The notes below the pieces were generated by a model. The model was not told the origin of the DNA. It saw nothing but the letters and a program-made list of their open reading frames with translations, and did not search any database. From Porphyromonas gingivicanis JCM 15907 (GTDB lineage: Bacteria; Bacteroidota; Bacteroidia; Bacteroidales; Porphyromonadaceae): DNA of 64,000 bases. The translations under genes were made by a program, and so were the position numbers. This document shows positions 20,905 through 30,549 of the stretch, in pieces. The stretch is from contig NZ_BAKX01000005.1 of the NCBI RefSeq assembly GCF_000614585.1, positions 62,001 to 126,000 on the forward strand. The letters run 5' to 3'. The number at the start of each line of letters is the position of its first letter. Position 1 is the stretch's first letter.

Positions 20905-21705
20905 ATGCGTTTTAAGAAATATTTTTCCTATCTGCTATTGGCTTTCCTTCCTTGTACAGCAATAGCACAAGAGGTGGTAACAACAGAAAAACAGGAGAGT
21001 AATCCAACGGAGCAACTTGATGCAGGTAGGGCAAGTTATGCCATAGGTGTCTCTATGGGATATATGATACTACAAAACTTGGCACAATTACCTGGTGGTC
21101 AGAATATCGACCAAAAAGAAGTTTTGAGAGGAGTATCCGACCTACTTGAGCAGAAAGCAACCCTCTCTCCCGAAGAGGCTGGTATAGCCATACGCGATTA
21201 CTTTGACGGCATACAAAAGAAAGAAAACGAAGCTAATCGTGTGGCAGGAGAGACTTTCTTGGCAGAGAATGCAAAGAAAAAAGGAGTACAAACCACCAAT
21301 AGTGGACTTCAATACAAGATTATAAAGAAAGGTAAAGGCATCAAGCCTACCGTTGAAGATACAGTAATGGTACATTATAGAGGTAAGTTGCTTGATGGTA
21401 CAGTTTTCGATAGCTCATACGAACGCGGTGAACCCATCAAATTTAACCCTCTACAAGTAATCCCTGGGTGGACCGAGGGGTTATGCCTTTTACCCAAAGG
21501 GACCAAGGCAGAGCTTTACATCCCTCACAACTTAGCCTATGGTGAGCGTGGTGCAGGACGTAATATCCCCCCATTCTCTGCTCTGATTTTTGAAATCGAG
21601 ATGATTGATGTCATCAAAGGAAAGCCCCTTCCCATAGCCACAGATGCCCCAATATCTGAGAGCAAGGAAAAGGCTTCTACTGCAGACAAGAACGCTAAGA
21701 AATAA
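20905..21705 (+). CDS. FKBP-type peptidyl-prolyl isomerase, exported form
   Basis: The ATG at 20905 is chosen because it opens a proper signal peptide (MRFKKYFSYLLLAFLPCTAIAQ). The mature protein has the Mip-type helical N-terminus (GRASYAIGVSMGYMILQNL) and an FKBP domain with MVHYRGKLLDGTVFDSSYER, VIPGWTEGLCLLPKGTKAE and YGERGAGRNIPPFSALIFEIE. It ends in a charged Ala/Lys-rich tail. 266 aa. Probably a periplasmic foldase. It starts 25 bp after the first FKBP gene. Confidence 0.92.
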   Translation: MRFKKYFSYLLLAFLPCTAIAQEVVTTEKQESNPTEQLDAGRASYAIGVSMGYMILQNLAQLPGGQNIDQKEVLRGVSDLLEQKATLSPEEAGIAIRDYFDGIQKKENEANRVAGETFLAENAKKKGVQTTNSGLQYKIIKKGKGIKPTVEDTVMVHYRGKLLDGTVFDSSYERGEPIKFNPLQVIPGWTEGLCLLPKGTKAELYIPHNLAYGERGAGRNIPPFSALIFEIEMIDVIKGKPLPIATDAPISESKEKASTADKNAKK

Positions 21706-21731
21706 ACCAAATAAAATAAACAGAATAGACA

Positions 21732-22568
21732 ATGAAAAAACTTCTTTATGCTACCCTTGCGGCAGCAACGATATTTGGAGCCTTCTCTTGCAATAGTGCT
21801 TCCAATACAGAGAAAGACCCTGCCAATGATAGCTTGGCTATGGCCCGCGGTTATGTAATGGGTACTCAGATGGGACAACAGCTTATGTACTCGGCTATGC
21901 AGGGTCAAGCCATCGACACTACCCTCTTCCTCCAAGGATTCAAAGATGGTGTAGCCAAGGCTTCTGACTCTACAAAGTTCTCTTACTTTGCTGGAGCTAT
22001 TACAGGTCATCAGATGGGAACTTCTTTGGTAGAGGACAAAATTGACCAGAAGCTCTTCTTGAAGTACTTCGAAGCTGCTTTGATGGGCGATACAACCTCT
22101 ATAAAGTGGGCTTCCGAAGATGCAATGACTTACCTCAACGAGGCAGAGCAAAAGTTTGAAGAGAAGAAACTCGAAACCAAATTTGGTAAGAATAAAACCG
22201 AAGGAGCAGAGTACCTCGCTAAGTTTGCCAAAGAAGAAGGCGTTCAAAAAACAGAGAGTGGTTTGGCTTACAAGGTAATGACTCCTGGTACAGGGGCTAC
22301 TCCTACTACTACTGATCGTGTTAAGGTGCACTATAAGGGTACTCTTATCAACGGCGAAGAGTTCGATAAGAGTGGTGAAGAACCTGTAGAGTTTGGTGTA
22401 ACACAAGTAATTTCTGGATGGACTGAAATGCTCCAGATGATGAAAGAGGGTGAAACCGTTAAGGTGGTTATTCCTCAAGAATTGGCTTATGGTAAACGTC
22501 AAACAGGCAATATCGAGCCTTTCTCTACACTGGTATTCGAGATTACATTGGTAGAGGTAGTTAAGTAA
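21732..22568 (+). CDS. FKBP-type peptidyl-prolyl isomerase, lipoprotein
   Basis: 278 aa. The signal ends in a lipobox (GAFSC, Cys about residue 20). The mature protein has the helical dimerisation region (GYVMGTQMGQQLMYSAM) and an FKBP domain with KVHYKGTLINGEEFDKSG, VISGWTEMLQMMKEGETVK and YGKRQTGNIEPFSTLVFEIT. The 40s loop is shortened compared with its two neighbours (FDKSGEEPVEF). It is probably anchored in the outer or inner membrane facing the periplasm, and is third in the FKBP operon. Confidence 0.92.
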   Translation: MKKLLYATLAAATIFGAFSCNSASNTEKDPANDSLAMARGYVMGTQMGQQLMYSAMQGQAIDTTLFLQGFKDGVAKASDSTKFSYFAGAITGHQMGTSLVEDKIDQKLFLKYFEAALMGDTTSIKWASEDAMTYLNEAEQKFEEKKLETKFGKNKTEGAEYLAKFAKEEGVQKTESGLAYKVMTPGTGATPTTTDRVKVHYKGTLINGEEFDKSGEEPVEFGVTQVISGWTEMLQMMKEGETVKVVIPQELAYGKRQTGNIEPFSTLVFEITLVEVVK

Positions 22569-22858
22569 AACAACAAGTATCTACAATAACTTCTCCCAAT
22601 GCTTCCAAGGCTTGAGAGAGTTGTTATGAAAGTCTTTAAAGGGTATGCGTATCATGAATGGTACGTGTACTCTTTTATTTTTGAAACTTGAGCCAAGGAT
22701 TTCAAGAAGATAATTAAGACTGGATACTGAAATACAATGTGCTCGAGACGATACTTAACCATCTACAAAAAGAAAGGGCTGAGAGCTTTCCTCCCACCCC
22801 TTCAAGGTTGCATTCGGCAAATATGTCTCTACATTAAGATAGTGTTACAGCCCCGACT

Positions 22859-23308
22859 TCAAGGCTGAACATATATGGTAGCTTCTTTAGTATTGCTATT
22901 GAGATGGATCTCCTTGGCTTTTTTTACGTTCTCTACAAGCTCTCTCTCTGGTTCCAAATCTACATCATAATGTTTGCGAGAGTATTTATAAACAGAACCC
23001 GTAACAAGGTCTACTGCCCAGCCTATAAGTCCCGTGGTATTTAATACAGAAACAATGTTAAACTCTCTATCAAGAGTAACCACTTTGGTACGGTAGCCGT
23101 CTAAAACGAACTCTACCTCTTTGCGATTTATTGAACGATCTATGTGCTCGCTGCAAGGTGTTTCGCAAAGTTCGATACCATCCAAAAAGACCTTGGCTCC
23201 AGAAGGATTGGACTTAAAGGTTATACGATCCTCTGTTCCTGTAAAGATGGTAGCACAGCTACTAAAGAGTAGAGCAGAGGCAAGCGCAAAAGGCAAAATC
23301 TTCTTCAT
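22859..23308 (-). CDS. PEGA-domain lipoprotein
   Basis: 149 aa. The signal peptide ends in the lipobox LLFSSC (Cys about residue 18). Then comes a PEGA-like beta segment, ITFKSNPSGAKVFLDGIELC with CETPCSEHI, and another strand, VEFVLDGYRTKVVTLDRE. A Gly-rich hydrophobic stretch (NTTGLIGWAVDLVTGSVYKY) resembles the glycine-zipper-like region of similar small outer-membrane lipoproteins. Function unknown; an envelope structural role is likely. It has a TATATTTG -7 element (23395-23388) with a TTG 22 nt upstream. Confidence 0.82.
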   Translation of the reverse strand: MKKILPFALASALLFSSCATIFTGTEDRITFKSNPSGAKVFLDGIELCETPCSEHIDRSINRKEVEFVLDGYRTKVVTLDREFNIVSVLNTTGLIGWAVDLVTGSVYKYSRKHYDVDLEPERELVENVKKAKEIHLNSNTKEATIYVQP

Positions 23309-23653
23309 AAATACTTTTTTGTTTAATGTGTTGATACTATTGGTTACAATTGGCAGAGAGTTAGAGGCTACTCTGCCTTTTACTGTTGCAAATATATACT
23401 TTTTGCTTAAATGTTGCTACAAGGCTTTTTTTCAACTTTCTCGTTGTATAGAAACGGAATGAAATAAAACCTACTTTTCTTTTACTATGCTATTAAAGAG
23501 AGTAGTCAATACTTGGGGTATGTAACCTCTGCTCTACATATGTCTCTATAAAGAGGATAGCAGAGGTGCATTTTAGTTATTTGGGGCAATAAGGTATCTT
23601 TGCACACGTTTATTGTACAGGAGACTTCCTCACACGTACTTATCCTAAGTTCA
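23309..23653. other. Divergent intergenic region with two promoters
   Basis: 345 bases. A minus-strand TATATTTG (23388-23395) serves the PEGA lipoprotein and a plus-strand TATCTTTG (23595-23602) serves the polysaccharide locus. No gene is seen. Confidence 0.45.
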
Positions 23654-25214
23654 ATGGTTACTACAGATAGAGCTACTAACAGCTTGCGTAATGCTCGCTA
23701 TGCCATAACTTTTTATATGCTGGGGCAAGTGGTAGCCCTCTTTTTTCGTCGCTACTTTATACAAGAGTTAGGCGATGCCCTTCTCGGACTAAATACCACC
23801 TTGGTGAGTTTCTTAGGTTTCCTCAATATGGCGGAATTAGGACTTGCTACTGCTATCGCCTTTGCCCTCTATGCTCCATTGGCAAAAGGAGACCAAAAAG
23901 CAGTGCAGGAAATCATCTCAATACAAGCATGGTTTTATCGTTGGGTTGTTCTCTTCATTCTAATAGGGTCTGGAGTATTGCTTCTCTTTTTTCCTCGCAT
24001 CTTTGCAGAGAGTGGCATCCCTATGTGGTATGCCTATGCCACTTATGGAGTATTGCTCCTTAATGCGCTGTGGAGCTATCTGTTCAACTATCGGCAGATT
24101 ATATTCTCTTCGGATCAAAGAGAGTATAAAATCACTTTCGCTGCTCAGTTTCCCAAACTTATTAAACAGATACTTCAAGTATTTGCCATTCTCTACCTGC
24201 CTCAACCCTATATTTGGTGGTTGGGATTAGAGGCTCTTTTTGGGGTCTTGAGTGCGTTACTTATTGAATGGATGATACACCGAAATTACCCTTGGCTCAA
24301 AGCAAGTGCATCTTTGGGGGGAGGGTCCGCAAAGAATATAGCGGTATACTCCGCCATACTGGTCAAGTAATTTATCACAAAGTAGGGTGTTTTGTGCTAC
24401 AACAAAGTACTCCTCTTGTACTTCTCTTCATATTTAAAGCCCGGGAGGCTCTACCCATTGTAACCATATACCAAAACTATCTTTTTCTACAAGCGGGTAT
24501 TATGGGGATTTTTAGTTCCATTTTCAACGGGCTGACAGCGAGTGTGGGCAACCTTATTTTGGAGGGCAATCATGAAAGGGTAGCGAGCTTTTTCGCCATC
24601 TTTATGCCCTGCGCCTTTGGCTCTCTGTAGTAGCTGCTTTTTCGCTTCTATACTATTCTAAAGCATTTATGATACTTTGGGTAGGAGGAGAACGATACTT
24701 CTCTCAAATTGATTTGATACTTTTTGTTCTCTGTCTTCTGCTCCAAATCACCCGACTTCCTGACCAGTTTCTTGCAGCCTATGGTATGTTTCAAGATATA
24801 GCAGCACCTATGGTCGAGGCTGCTCTCAACTTAGGACTATCCATTCTGTTGGGTCTCTATTTCGGGATAACGGGGGTGCTTTTAGGTATTGCGATAAGTC
24901 TTCTCATTGTGGTACATGGTTGGAAGCCTTATTTCCTATATTCTCGGGCTTTCAGGACTCCTGTTCTCCCCTTTTTCCTTCAGCAAGCCAAAGCATTAGT
25001 ACTACTTCTATTGCCATTATACCTTTTCAGTTATATGCCCGAATGGTTTAGACCTGAGCGGACAGGACTTGTAGATTTGCTTCTCTCGGGTATGAGTGGA
25101 ACAGCTATCTTTGCAGCAGTATCTGCCCTGTTATTGTACCTCTTCCATTCAGATTTCAGAGAGGGACTATTGATGTTACTCAGGAAAGTGAAGTTGGTTC
25201 GTACTCATTCTTAG
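23654..25214 (+). CDS. Polysaccharide flippase, Wzx-like (two apparent frameshifts)
   Basis: MOP-superfamily exporter that flips lipid-linked oligosaccharide across the inner membrane. It starts at the ATG at 23654 (VTTDRATNSLRNARYAITFY), with a long series of hydrophobic segments to the end. Two breaks interrupt it. At 24316-24321, G6 should be G7 (SASLGGRVRKEYSGILRHTG when restored). At 24607-24609, CCC should be CCCC (FMPLRLWLSVVAAFSLLYYS). The corrected length is about 520 aa with 12-14 predicted TM helices, normal for the family. It is the first gene of the glycan locus and is followed 16 bp later by a GT2 gene. Confidence 0.87.
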
Positions 25215-25230
25215 GAGATATTATTAGACA

Positions 25231-26238
25231 ATGGACTCATTCCCTTTAGTATCCGTTCTTATTCCCATCTATGGAGTCGAACAGTATGTTGAGGCATCGC
25301 TACGCTCGGTACTTCAACAAGAATATCCTAATTTAGAGGTTATTTTGGTAGACGACTATTCGCCCGACCAAAGTGTACCCTTAGCACAAAAGGTTATTGA
25401 GCGGGAGAACAATCGCAACCATACTATCCAATGGGTGCATCATAAGGTCAATCAGGGGTTAGCTGTGGCACGTCTTTCGGCTCTTCAAGAGGCCAAAGGT
25501 GAGTTTCTACTCTTTTTAGATAGTGATGACTATTGGAATACCCCTTCCATGGTAGGGGAGATAATAGCACAAATGATTGAAAAGAGTGCCGACCTTGCGC
25601 TATTCAACTACACGGAGCAACGGAGCAAGACTACCCGTAAGGTTAAGGTTTTGGAGACAGAAGTACCTTTGCAACAGACCATAGCTTGTCTCAAAGGAGA
25701 AACTCCCTCCTTTCTTTGGAATAAATGCTTCCGAAGAGATCTTTTTCTGTCTGTATCTGCCGTGTGGCTACCTACTTGCAATCTTTGGGAAGATATGCAC
25801 AATGTACCCCTATACATCTTTCATACAGAACGCATAATTTATATAGACCAATACTATCTGACCTATCGCAGGTTGCCTAATTCGGTAAGTAATCAACTCT
25901 CACCGATAGCCAGAGCCTCCGTTTGGACCATACATCAAGATTTGGTACAGCGCTTCTCTGCTTTGGAATATAAAGATGAGTCTACCTGTCAAGCCTTATC
26001 GGAAGCTCTCGAAGTGAATGCCCTTCTAACCCATATGATACGACTCAAAACAAATTCTTTCAGAGAGTACAAAGAGATTGCTCAAGAGCGCACCGATTGG
26101 AAATGCGTTATATCCTCTCGTAGGGGATGGAGTGCGCGATGGGATGCTGGGGTACTATTCTTAAATCGTATCGGTTGCTATTGCTTAGGGTTTCGTCTCT
26201 TTCGTCTTAAAACTCGCCTTATTAGAATGATTTTATAA
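25231..26238 (+). CDS. Family 2 glycosyltransferase (first of locus)
   Basis: 335 aa with a GT-A fold. It has VSVLIPIYGVEQYVEASLRS, EVILVDDYSPDQS (nucleotide-binding Asp pair), GLAVARLSALQEAKGEFLLFLDSDDYW (the DxD-type metal site) and the WEDMHNVPLYIFHTER region carrying the likely catalytic ED. It has no TM segments and would act at the cytoplasmic face, adding one sugar to the lipid-linked repeat unit. The donor sugar cannot be predicted. It is the most divergent of the three + strand GT2 paralogues here. Confidence 0.92.
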   Translation: MDSFPLVSVLIPIYGVEQYVEASLRSVLQQEYPNLEVILVDDYSPDQSVPLAQKVIERENNRNHTIQWVHHKVNQGLAVARLSALQEAKGEFLLFLDSDDYWNTPSMVGEIIAQMIEKSADLALFNYTEQRSKTTRKVKVLETEVPLQQTIACLKGETPSFLWNKCFRRDLFLSVSAVWLPTCNLWEDMHNVPLYIFHTERIIYIDQYYLTYRRLPNSVSNQLSPIARASVWTIHQDLVQRFSALEYKDESTCQALSEALEVNALLTHMIRLKTNSFREYKEIAQERTDWKCVISSRRGWSARWDAGVLFLNRIGCYCLGFRLFRLKTRLIRMIL

Positions 26239-26247
26239 CCTCCCATT

Positions 26248-27252
26248 ATGGCAACACCTTTCCCTCTCGTATCGGTTTTAATCCCTGTTTATGGAGTAGA
26301 ACTCTATATCGAGGAGTGCTTGCGCTCTGTGCTACGGCAGACTTATACCCCGTTGGAAATTATTTTGGTGGATGATGCTTCGCCCGACCAAAGTATCGAG
26401 TTAGCAGAAAGAGTCATTGCTCAGGACAATAGGTATCGTCATCAGGTACATATCGTACGGCATGAAAAAAACTTAGGTATAGTGGGAGCTCGCATTACAG
26501 CTCTAAAAAAAGCACAAGGAGAATTACTCTTCTTTTTGGATAGTGATGACTATTTCCTCTCTCCCTATGCCATTGAAAAAAGTGTGGAGTGTATGCTACG
26601 AGAGCAAGCTGATATGCTCATCTTTAACTACACTGAACTTTTCAAAAAGAGTCAGCGAAGAAGTACATTACCTCGAATATACGATTCGAAGAAGTTGGTC
26701 TATGCTCTCTTAGAGGGCACTACTCCAGCTTACTTTTGGAATAAGGTTTTTCGTCGAGATTTATTCTTAGAAAAAGCGAACTTTTTCCAGATGGGCAACA
26801 ACATGTGGGAGGATATGCAAAATGTGGTACTTTATAGCTTAGTCACGCAACGAATAGTCTACTTAGAAGATAATTTCGTGGCTTATCGTCGTACCAACGA
26901 ACGTTCCGTAACGCTGGACTTCTCTTCCAACAATATTTTATCGATGCGTCGAGTCGTTATATTTCTCTCTGAACATTTCAAAAAGCACTATACAGGCAAC
27001 GAACTCGAATACCTTAACGAAGGTCTCAACAAAGCATCAAGTGTGGTAGACTTAGTGGTCCTGTGTAGTAGCAATTATCAGGGGATGCGCAAAGCCCTTA
27101 CCGCATACCCCTCTCTACATACCTATGCTCAAGAAGTAGGAGGTGTAGGGGGTAAAATACTACGTCTTGCCTTGCTTTTTTACAGGAAGCGGATGCCTCA
27201 TATAGCCTATGCTCTGCTACGCTTAAAAGCCTCATTACGACACCTTCGATAA
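26248..27252 (+). CDS. Family 2 glycosyltransferase (second of locus)
   Basis: 334 aa. VSVLIPVYGVELYIEECLRS, EIILVDDASPDQS, GARITALKKAQGELLFFLDS, SDDYFLSPYAIEKSVECM and WEDMQNVVLYSLVTQR mark the GT-A donor and acceptor regions. It starts 10 bp after the previous gene. Its middle part is almost identical in DNA sequence to the GT2 gene at 28.4 kb, while the ends differ. This indicates a recent duplication or gene conversion. Confidence 0.93.
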   Translation: MATPFPLVSVLIPVYGVELYIEECLRSVLRQTYTPLEIILVDDASPDQSIELAERVIAQDNRYRHQVHIVRHEKNLGIVGARITALKKAQGELLFFLDSDDYFLSPYAIEKSVECMLREQADMLIFNYTELFKKSQRRSTLPRIYDSKKLVYALLEGTTPAYFWNKVFRRDLFLEKANFFQMGNNMWEDMQNVVLYSLVTQRIVYLEDNFVAYRRTNERSVTLDFSSNNILSMRRVVIFLSEHFKKHYTGNELEYLNEGLNKASSVVDLVVLCSSNYQGMRKALTAYPSLHTYAQEVGGVGGKILRLALLFYRKRMPHIAYALLRLKASLRHLR

Positions 27253-27260
27253 ATCTCTGT

Positions 27261-28418
27261 ATGCCTTCCTATTCGATATTACTCTATTCTATATTCTTCG
27301 TTTCGACGATTATCCTCCTTTGGCACATTGCCCGAGATGAATATGGACGTCGCGTGCCCCTTTTTCTATTGGGTGTTGTCTTGGTGCTTTTCTCGGCTTT
27401 TCGTTACAATGTAGGGCGAGACTACTCCATATATATGCGAGCTTACACCCGATATTACTCATACGACTCAGAGCATATGGAGGGAGTTTGGAATCTATTC
27501 AAAGCACTATTGAACTTCTTTGAATTCGAGTTCCCTATGTGGACATTCCTTGTAGCGATTATATTCATTGTTATAGTATTCAGAGCCTTCCGACAGCAAA
27601 GCTACAACTTGGCACTTGCTCTGTTCGTATTTATCTTTATGTATCGTCTCTATTTTGAGTCGTTCAATATGGTGCGCCAAACAATGGCAGAGGCTGTTTG
27701 CCTTTTTGTAATACCTTACTTACAGAAAAAACGCTACATCCCAGCTCTCTTCCTTCTCATAGGAGCACTTTTGATACACAAGTCCGCTTTCATAATGGTA
27801 GCCATTACACCACTTCTTTTCATTCGCTATTCTCGTTATTTGGCAGGTGGAGTACTGCTTCTCTCGCTAACAGTTTTTCCTCTTCTCTTCAAGACTATAC
27901 TCATTGCCCTTATACCTTATATGCCATTCGATACCTTTTATATCGAAACTATGTATGAAACCCAAGAGGGTAATGGTTCGGGGATAGGCTTTATTATCAA
28001 TACTCTTTTGGCTTTCTATCTACTCTACCGACAGAAAGATTTGACTCAAAGAGATCCCCGTCTACTTCCTTACATAAACACGTGGCTCTTCGTATGTTTG
28101 ATTAGCAACTCTTTCTCTTTCTTCCAAGTGGCAGACCGCTTGATGTACTATCCGCTGATGTTCTTCCCTTTATTGATATCCAATGTTAGCGTTCGGGGCA
28201 GTCATCGAGACCGAGTAGTATTCTTTCTCTTTATGGTCTTCCAAATAATGATTACGATAAAAACAATCGCAGATCCTCGGGAGACATTCCACAACTACAA
28301 GATTATTTTGAAGGACAAAGATGCTCCGAGCGACTTTTGGGTGGGCGAAAATCACACTACCAACTATTTCCTTATAGATGGAAATAGCCTCCTTTCGGTT
28401 GCAAAAAAACATGTGTAG
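27261..28418 (+). CDS. EpsG-like polysaccharide membrane protein
   Basis: 385 aa, strongly hydrophobic, with about ten TM helices. The EpsG family segment FSAFRYNVGRDYSIYMRAYT lies near residue 45, followed by MYRLYFESFNMVRQTMAEAVCLF and LLIGALLIHKSAFIMVAITP. EpsG-type proteins act in the inner membrane during assembly of repeat-unit glycans, possibly as the polymerase (Wzy role). That assignment fits a locus which otherwise has a flippase and glycosyltransferases but no separate wzy. Confidence 0.85.
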   Translation: MPSYSILLYSIFFVSTIILLWHIARDEYGRRVPLFLLGVVLVLFSAFRYNVGRDYSIYMRAYTRYYSYDSEHMEGVWNLFKALLNFFEFEFPMWTFLVAIIFIVIVFRAFRQQSYNLALALFVFIFMYRLYFESFNMVRQTMAEAVCLFVIPYLQKKRYIPALFLLIGALLIHKSAFIMVAITPLLFIRYSRYLAGGVLLLSLTVFPLLFKTILIALIPYMPFDTFYIETMYETQEGNGSGIGFIINTLLAFYLLYRQKDLTQRDPRLLPYINTWLFVCLISNSFSFFQVADRLMYYPLMFFPLLISNVSVRGSHRDRVVFFLFMVFQIMITIKTIADPRETFHNYKIILKDKDAPSDFWVGENHTTNYFLIDGNSLLSVAKKHV

Positions 28419-28419
28419 A

Positions 28420-29435
28420 ATGAAACAGAATGAGCCAAACGAACGTCCTTTGGTGTCGCTATTGATACCAATCTATGGTGTGGAGAACTATATTGAAGAG
28501 TGTTTACACTCCGTTTTACGGCAAACCTATACGCCCTTAGAAATTATTCTGGTAGACGATTGTTCGCCCGACAGGAGTGTTGAACGAGCAAAAAGGCTCA
28601 TTGCTCAAGAAAATAAGCACAATCATCAGATACATCTCCTTCGCCACGAAAAAAACTTAGGTATAGCGGGAGCTCGCATTACAGCTCTAAAAAAAGCACA
28701 GGGAGAACTACTCTTCTTTTTAGATAGCGACGATTATTTTCTCTCCCCCTATGCCATTGAAAAAAGTGTGGAGTGTATGCTACGAGAGCAAGCCGATATG
28801 CTCATCTTCAACTATACCGAGCTTTTCAAAAAGAGTCGGCGAAGAAGTACATTACCTCGAATATACGATTCGAAAGAATTGGTTCATGCCCTTTTGGAGG
28901 GAGCTACTCCAGCTTACTTTTGGAACAAGGTCTTTCGTCGAAATCTCTTCCTAGAAAAAGCGAACTTCTTCCAGTTGGGCAACAATATGTGGGAGGATAT
29001 GCAAAACGTAGTGCCTTATAGTTTGTCGGTGCAACGAATAGCTACATAGAGGAGAGTTTCGTAGCCTATCGCCGTACCAACGAACGCTCTGTAACATTAG
29101 ACCCTTCGCATAAAAATGTAACCTCTATGAAAAAGGTGATAGGCTTCTTGGAAAATCTTTTTATAGAGCGCTTGGGAGAGGAGCAAGCTCAGACCTTTGC
29201 GGCCAGTTTTGCCGCAGCCTATCACACGATTGATATAGGAGTATTGTGCAATGCTTCGTACCAGGACTTTTCTACTCTAATACGTAACAACCCTGAGTTG
29301 CATGCTCATATCCGTCGGATGCCACGAATGAGTGGGTATTTCCTGCGTTGGGCACTTCTTTGCCACCAGCTTCATCTAACCCCTCTCTCCTTCCTTGTGG
29401 TGCGTAGCAAAGAATTCCTACAAAAAAGGCGATAG
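28420..29435 (+). CDS. Family 2 glycosyltransferase (third of locus, apparent frameshift)
   Basis: The ATG at 28420, two bases after the EpsG-like stop, is preferred over an in-frame start inside that gene. Motifs match the 26.2 kb paralogue: VSLLIPIYGVENYIEECLHS, EIILVDDCSPDRS, GELLFFLDSDDYFLSPYAIE and WEDMQNVVPYSLSVQR. The frame breaks at 29041, where one base is missing (by comparison with the paralogue, ATAGTCTAC reads ATAGCTAC; a lost G is also possible). YIEESFVAYRRTNERSVTLD follows. The corrected length is 338 aa. A strong terminator overlaps its stop codon. Confidence 0.9.
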
Positions 29436-29457
29436 TCATAAAAACTATCGCCATCTT
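29428..29457 (+). terminator. Rho-independent terminator of the polysaccharide operon
   Basis: GGCGATAGT and ACTATCGCC pair perfectly around a 7-nt loop, and an ATCTTTTTAT tract follows. The GT2 stop codon is inside the stem. The hairpin lies between convergent genes. Confidence 0.85.
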
Positions 29458-29495
29458 TTTATCTTTTCCTTTTGTTCGATTTTCAATCTAAATCC

Positions 29496-30394
29496 TTAGG
29501 TAGTTGTTCGTAAAAAACATCTATAAAAGTGACAAAGGAGCTTCTTGGGCAGGAGGCGTGGAGGCACTCGTAAAAGGATATTGCGCCAACACTCATAACG
29601 ATTGATAAAGCCGATTTCAACGAACTTCTCCTGCAATTTTATTTCACTACAAATATACTTCCATCCCTTACGTCTTTGGTAGGTATTCTCGTCCATTCTA
29701 AAGCAGAGGAGCGACTCTGGCAGAGAATGAAAGCGCGCTCCGCTAACAATCATCCTTGCCCATAAAAAGTAATCCTCAAAGAGATAAAGATGCTGGTAGC
29801 TGCCTGCCTTATGATGGCACTTTTTCGGAAGACTACCGAGGGGTGATTTACGGGACAACGACGTTTGGCATAACGTACCAAGGCCTCATGTGTCTCGGGA
29901 AGGGTGCGTCTTGATAGTACCTTGTTGGGAGTATCTCGAAACTCATCAATCGTGCAGTTGAGCAAATCAATTTCAGGGTGCTTATATATGTAGTTGATTT
30001 GTCGCTCGAAACGATGGGGATAGGCTATATCATCGGCATCCATACGGGCTATAAGTTCGTATCTACAATGACGAAGACCTTCGTTCAAGGCTTTTCCTAA
30101 TCCTCCGTTTTGAGGTAAACGAACTACCTTTAGCAGGTCAGGATAGAGTTCTTGATACTCTTCTATAATAGTGTCAAGAGCATCGGTAAGAGGGCCATCG
30201 CATACCAAAACTACCTCGGGAGGCATAAGTGTCTGCTGAAAAATGCTCTTTATACTCTCTCGAAAGTGTCCTGGCTCCTCCCCATGGTATATAGACATGA
30301 GTACGCTAAACCCTCTATCAAGATCTGGCGCCTCACGCAACGTTTCCACAGGAGCCATTTTTGTGCCCTTTGATGATGTGTTGTGGTGTGTCAC
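29496..30394 (-). CDS. Family 2 glycosyltransferase, convergent (apparent frameshift)
   Basis: GT-A enzyme of the AmsE-like type. It has FSVLMSIYHGEEPGHFRESI, PPEVVLVCDGPLTDALD, NGGLGKALNEGLRHCRYELI and ARMDADDIAYPHRF (metal-binding DADD), then RCPVNHPSVVFRKSAI and YQHLYLFEDYFLWARM (catalytic ED). The frame breaks at 29809-29810, where TT should be TTT on the + strand. The corrected length is 299 aa. It faces the main glycan operon but very likely serves the same polymer. A TAACTTTG -7-like element lies at 30430-30423 on its strand. Confidence 0.9.
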
Positions 30395-30533
30395 GACTAT
30401 CGTATAACTTTTTTAAGTAACGCAAAGTTATACCTTTTTATTATGGTTTCTGTTTTTTTTGCTCTTAATCTGTTAGATAGACGTTACTGGAGGAGGAGAA
30501 TGAGCCTTGCTTTCTATGAGGAGAAATTTTTAG

Positions 30534-30549
30534 TAAGTTTGTTTCTATG
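30534..30549 (+). promoter_or_regulatory. -7 element adjoining the Crp/Fnr start codon
   Basis: TAAGTTTG at 30534-30541 fits TAnnTTTG exactly and ends 5 nt before the ATG at 30547. The message is probably leaderless or nearly so. No well-spaced -33 element is seen. Confidence 0.4.

Noticed and set aside
21537-22502. Long minus-strand reading frame of about 320 codons opposite the exported and lipoprotein FKBP genes
   Set aside because: It is the mirror of two clear FKBP genes, has no family features and is rich in Ser/Leu/Phe/His as expected from antisense codons.
23654-30394. Polysaccharide locus as a recent horizontally acquired island with mobile elements
   Set aside because: No transposase, integrase, tRNA junction or direct repeats were found at its edges. 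Base composition does not visibly change at the borders by eye.
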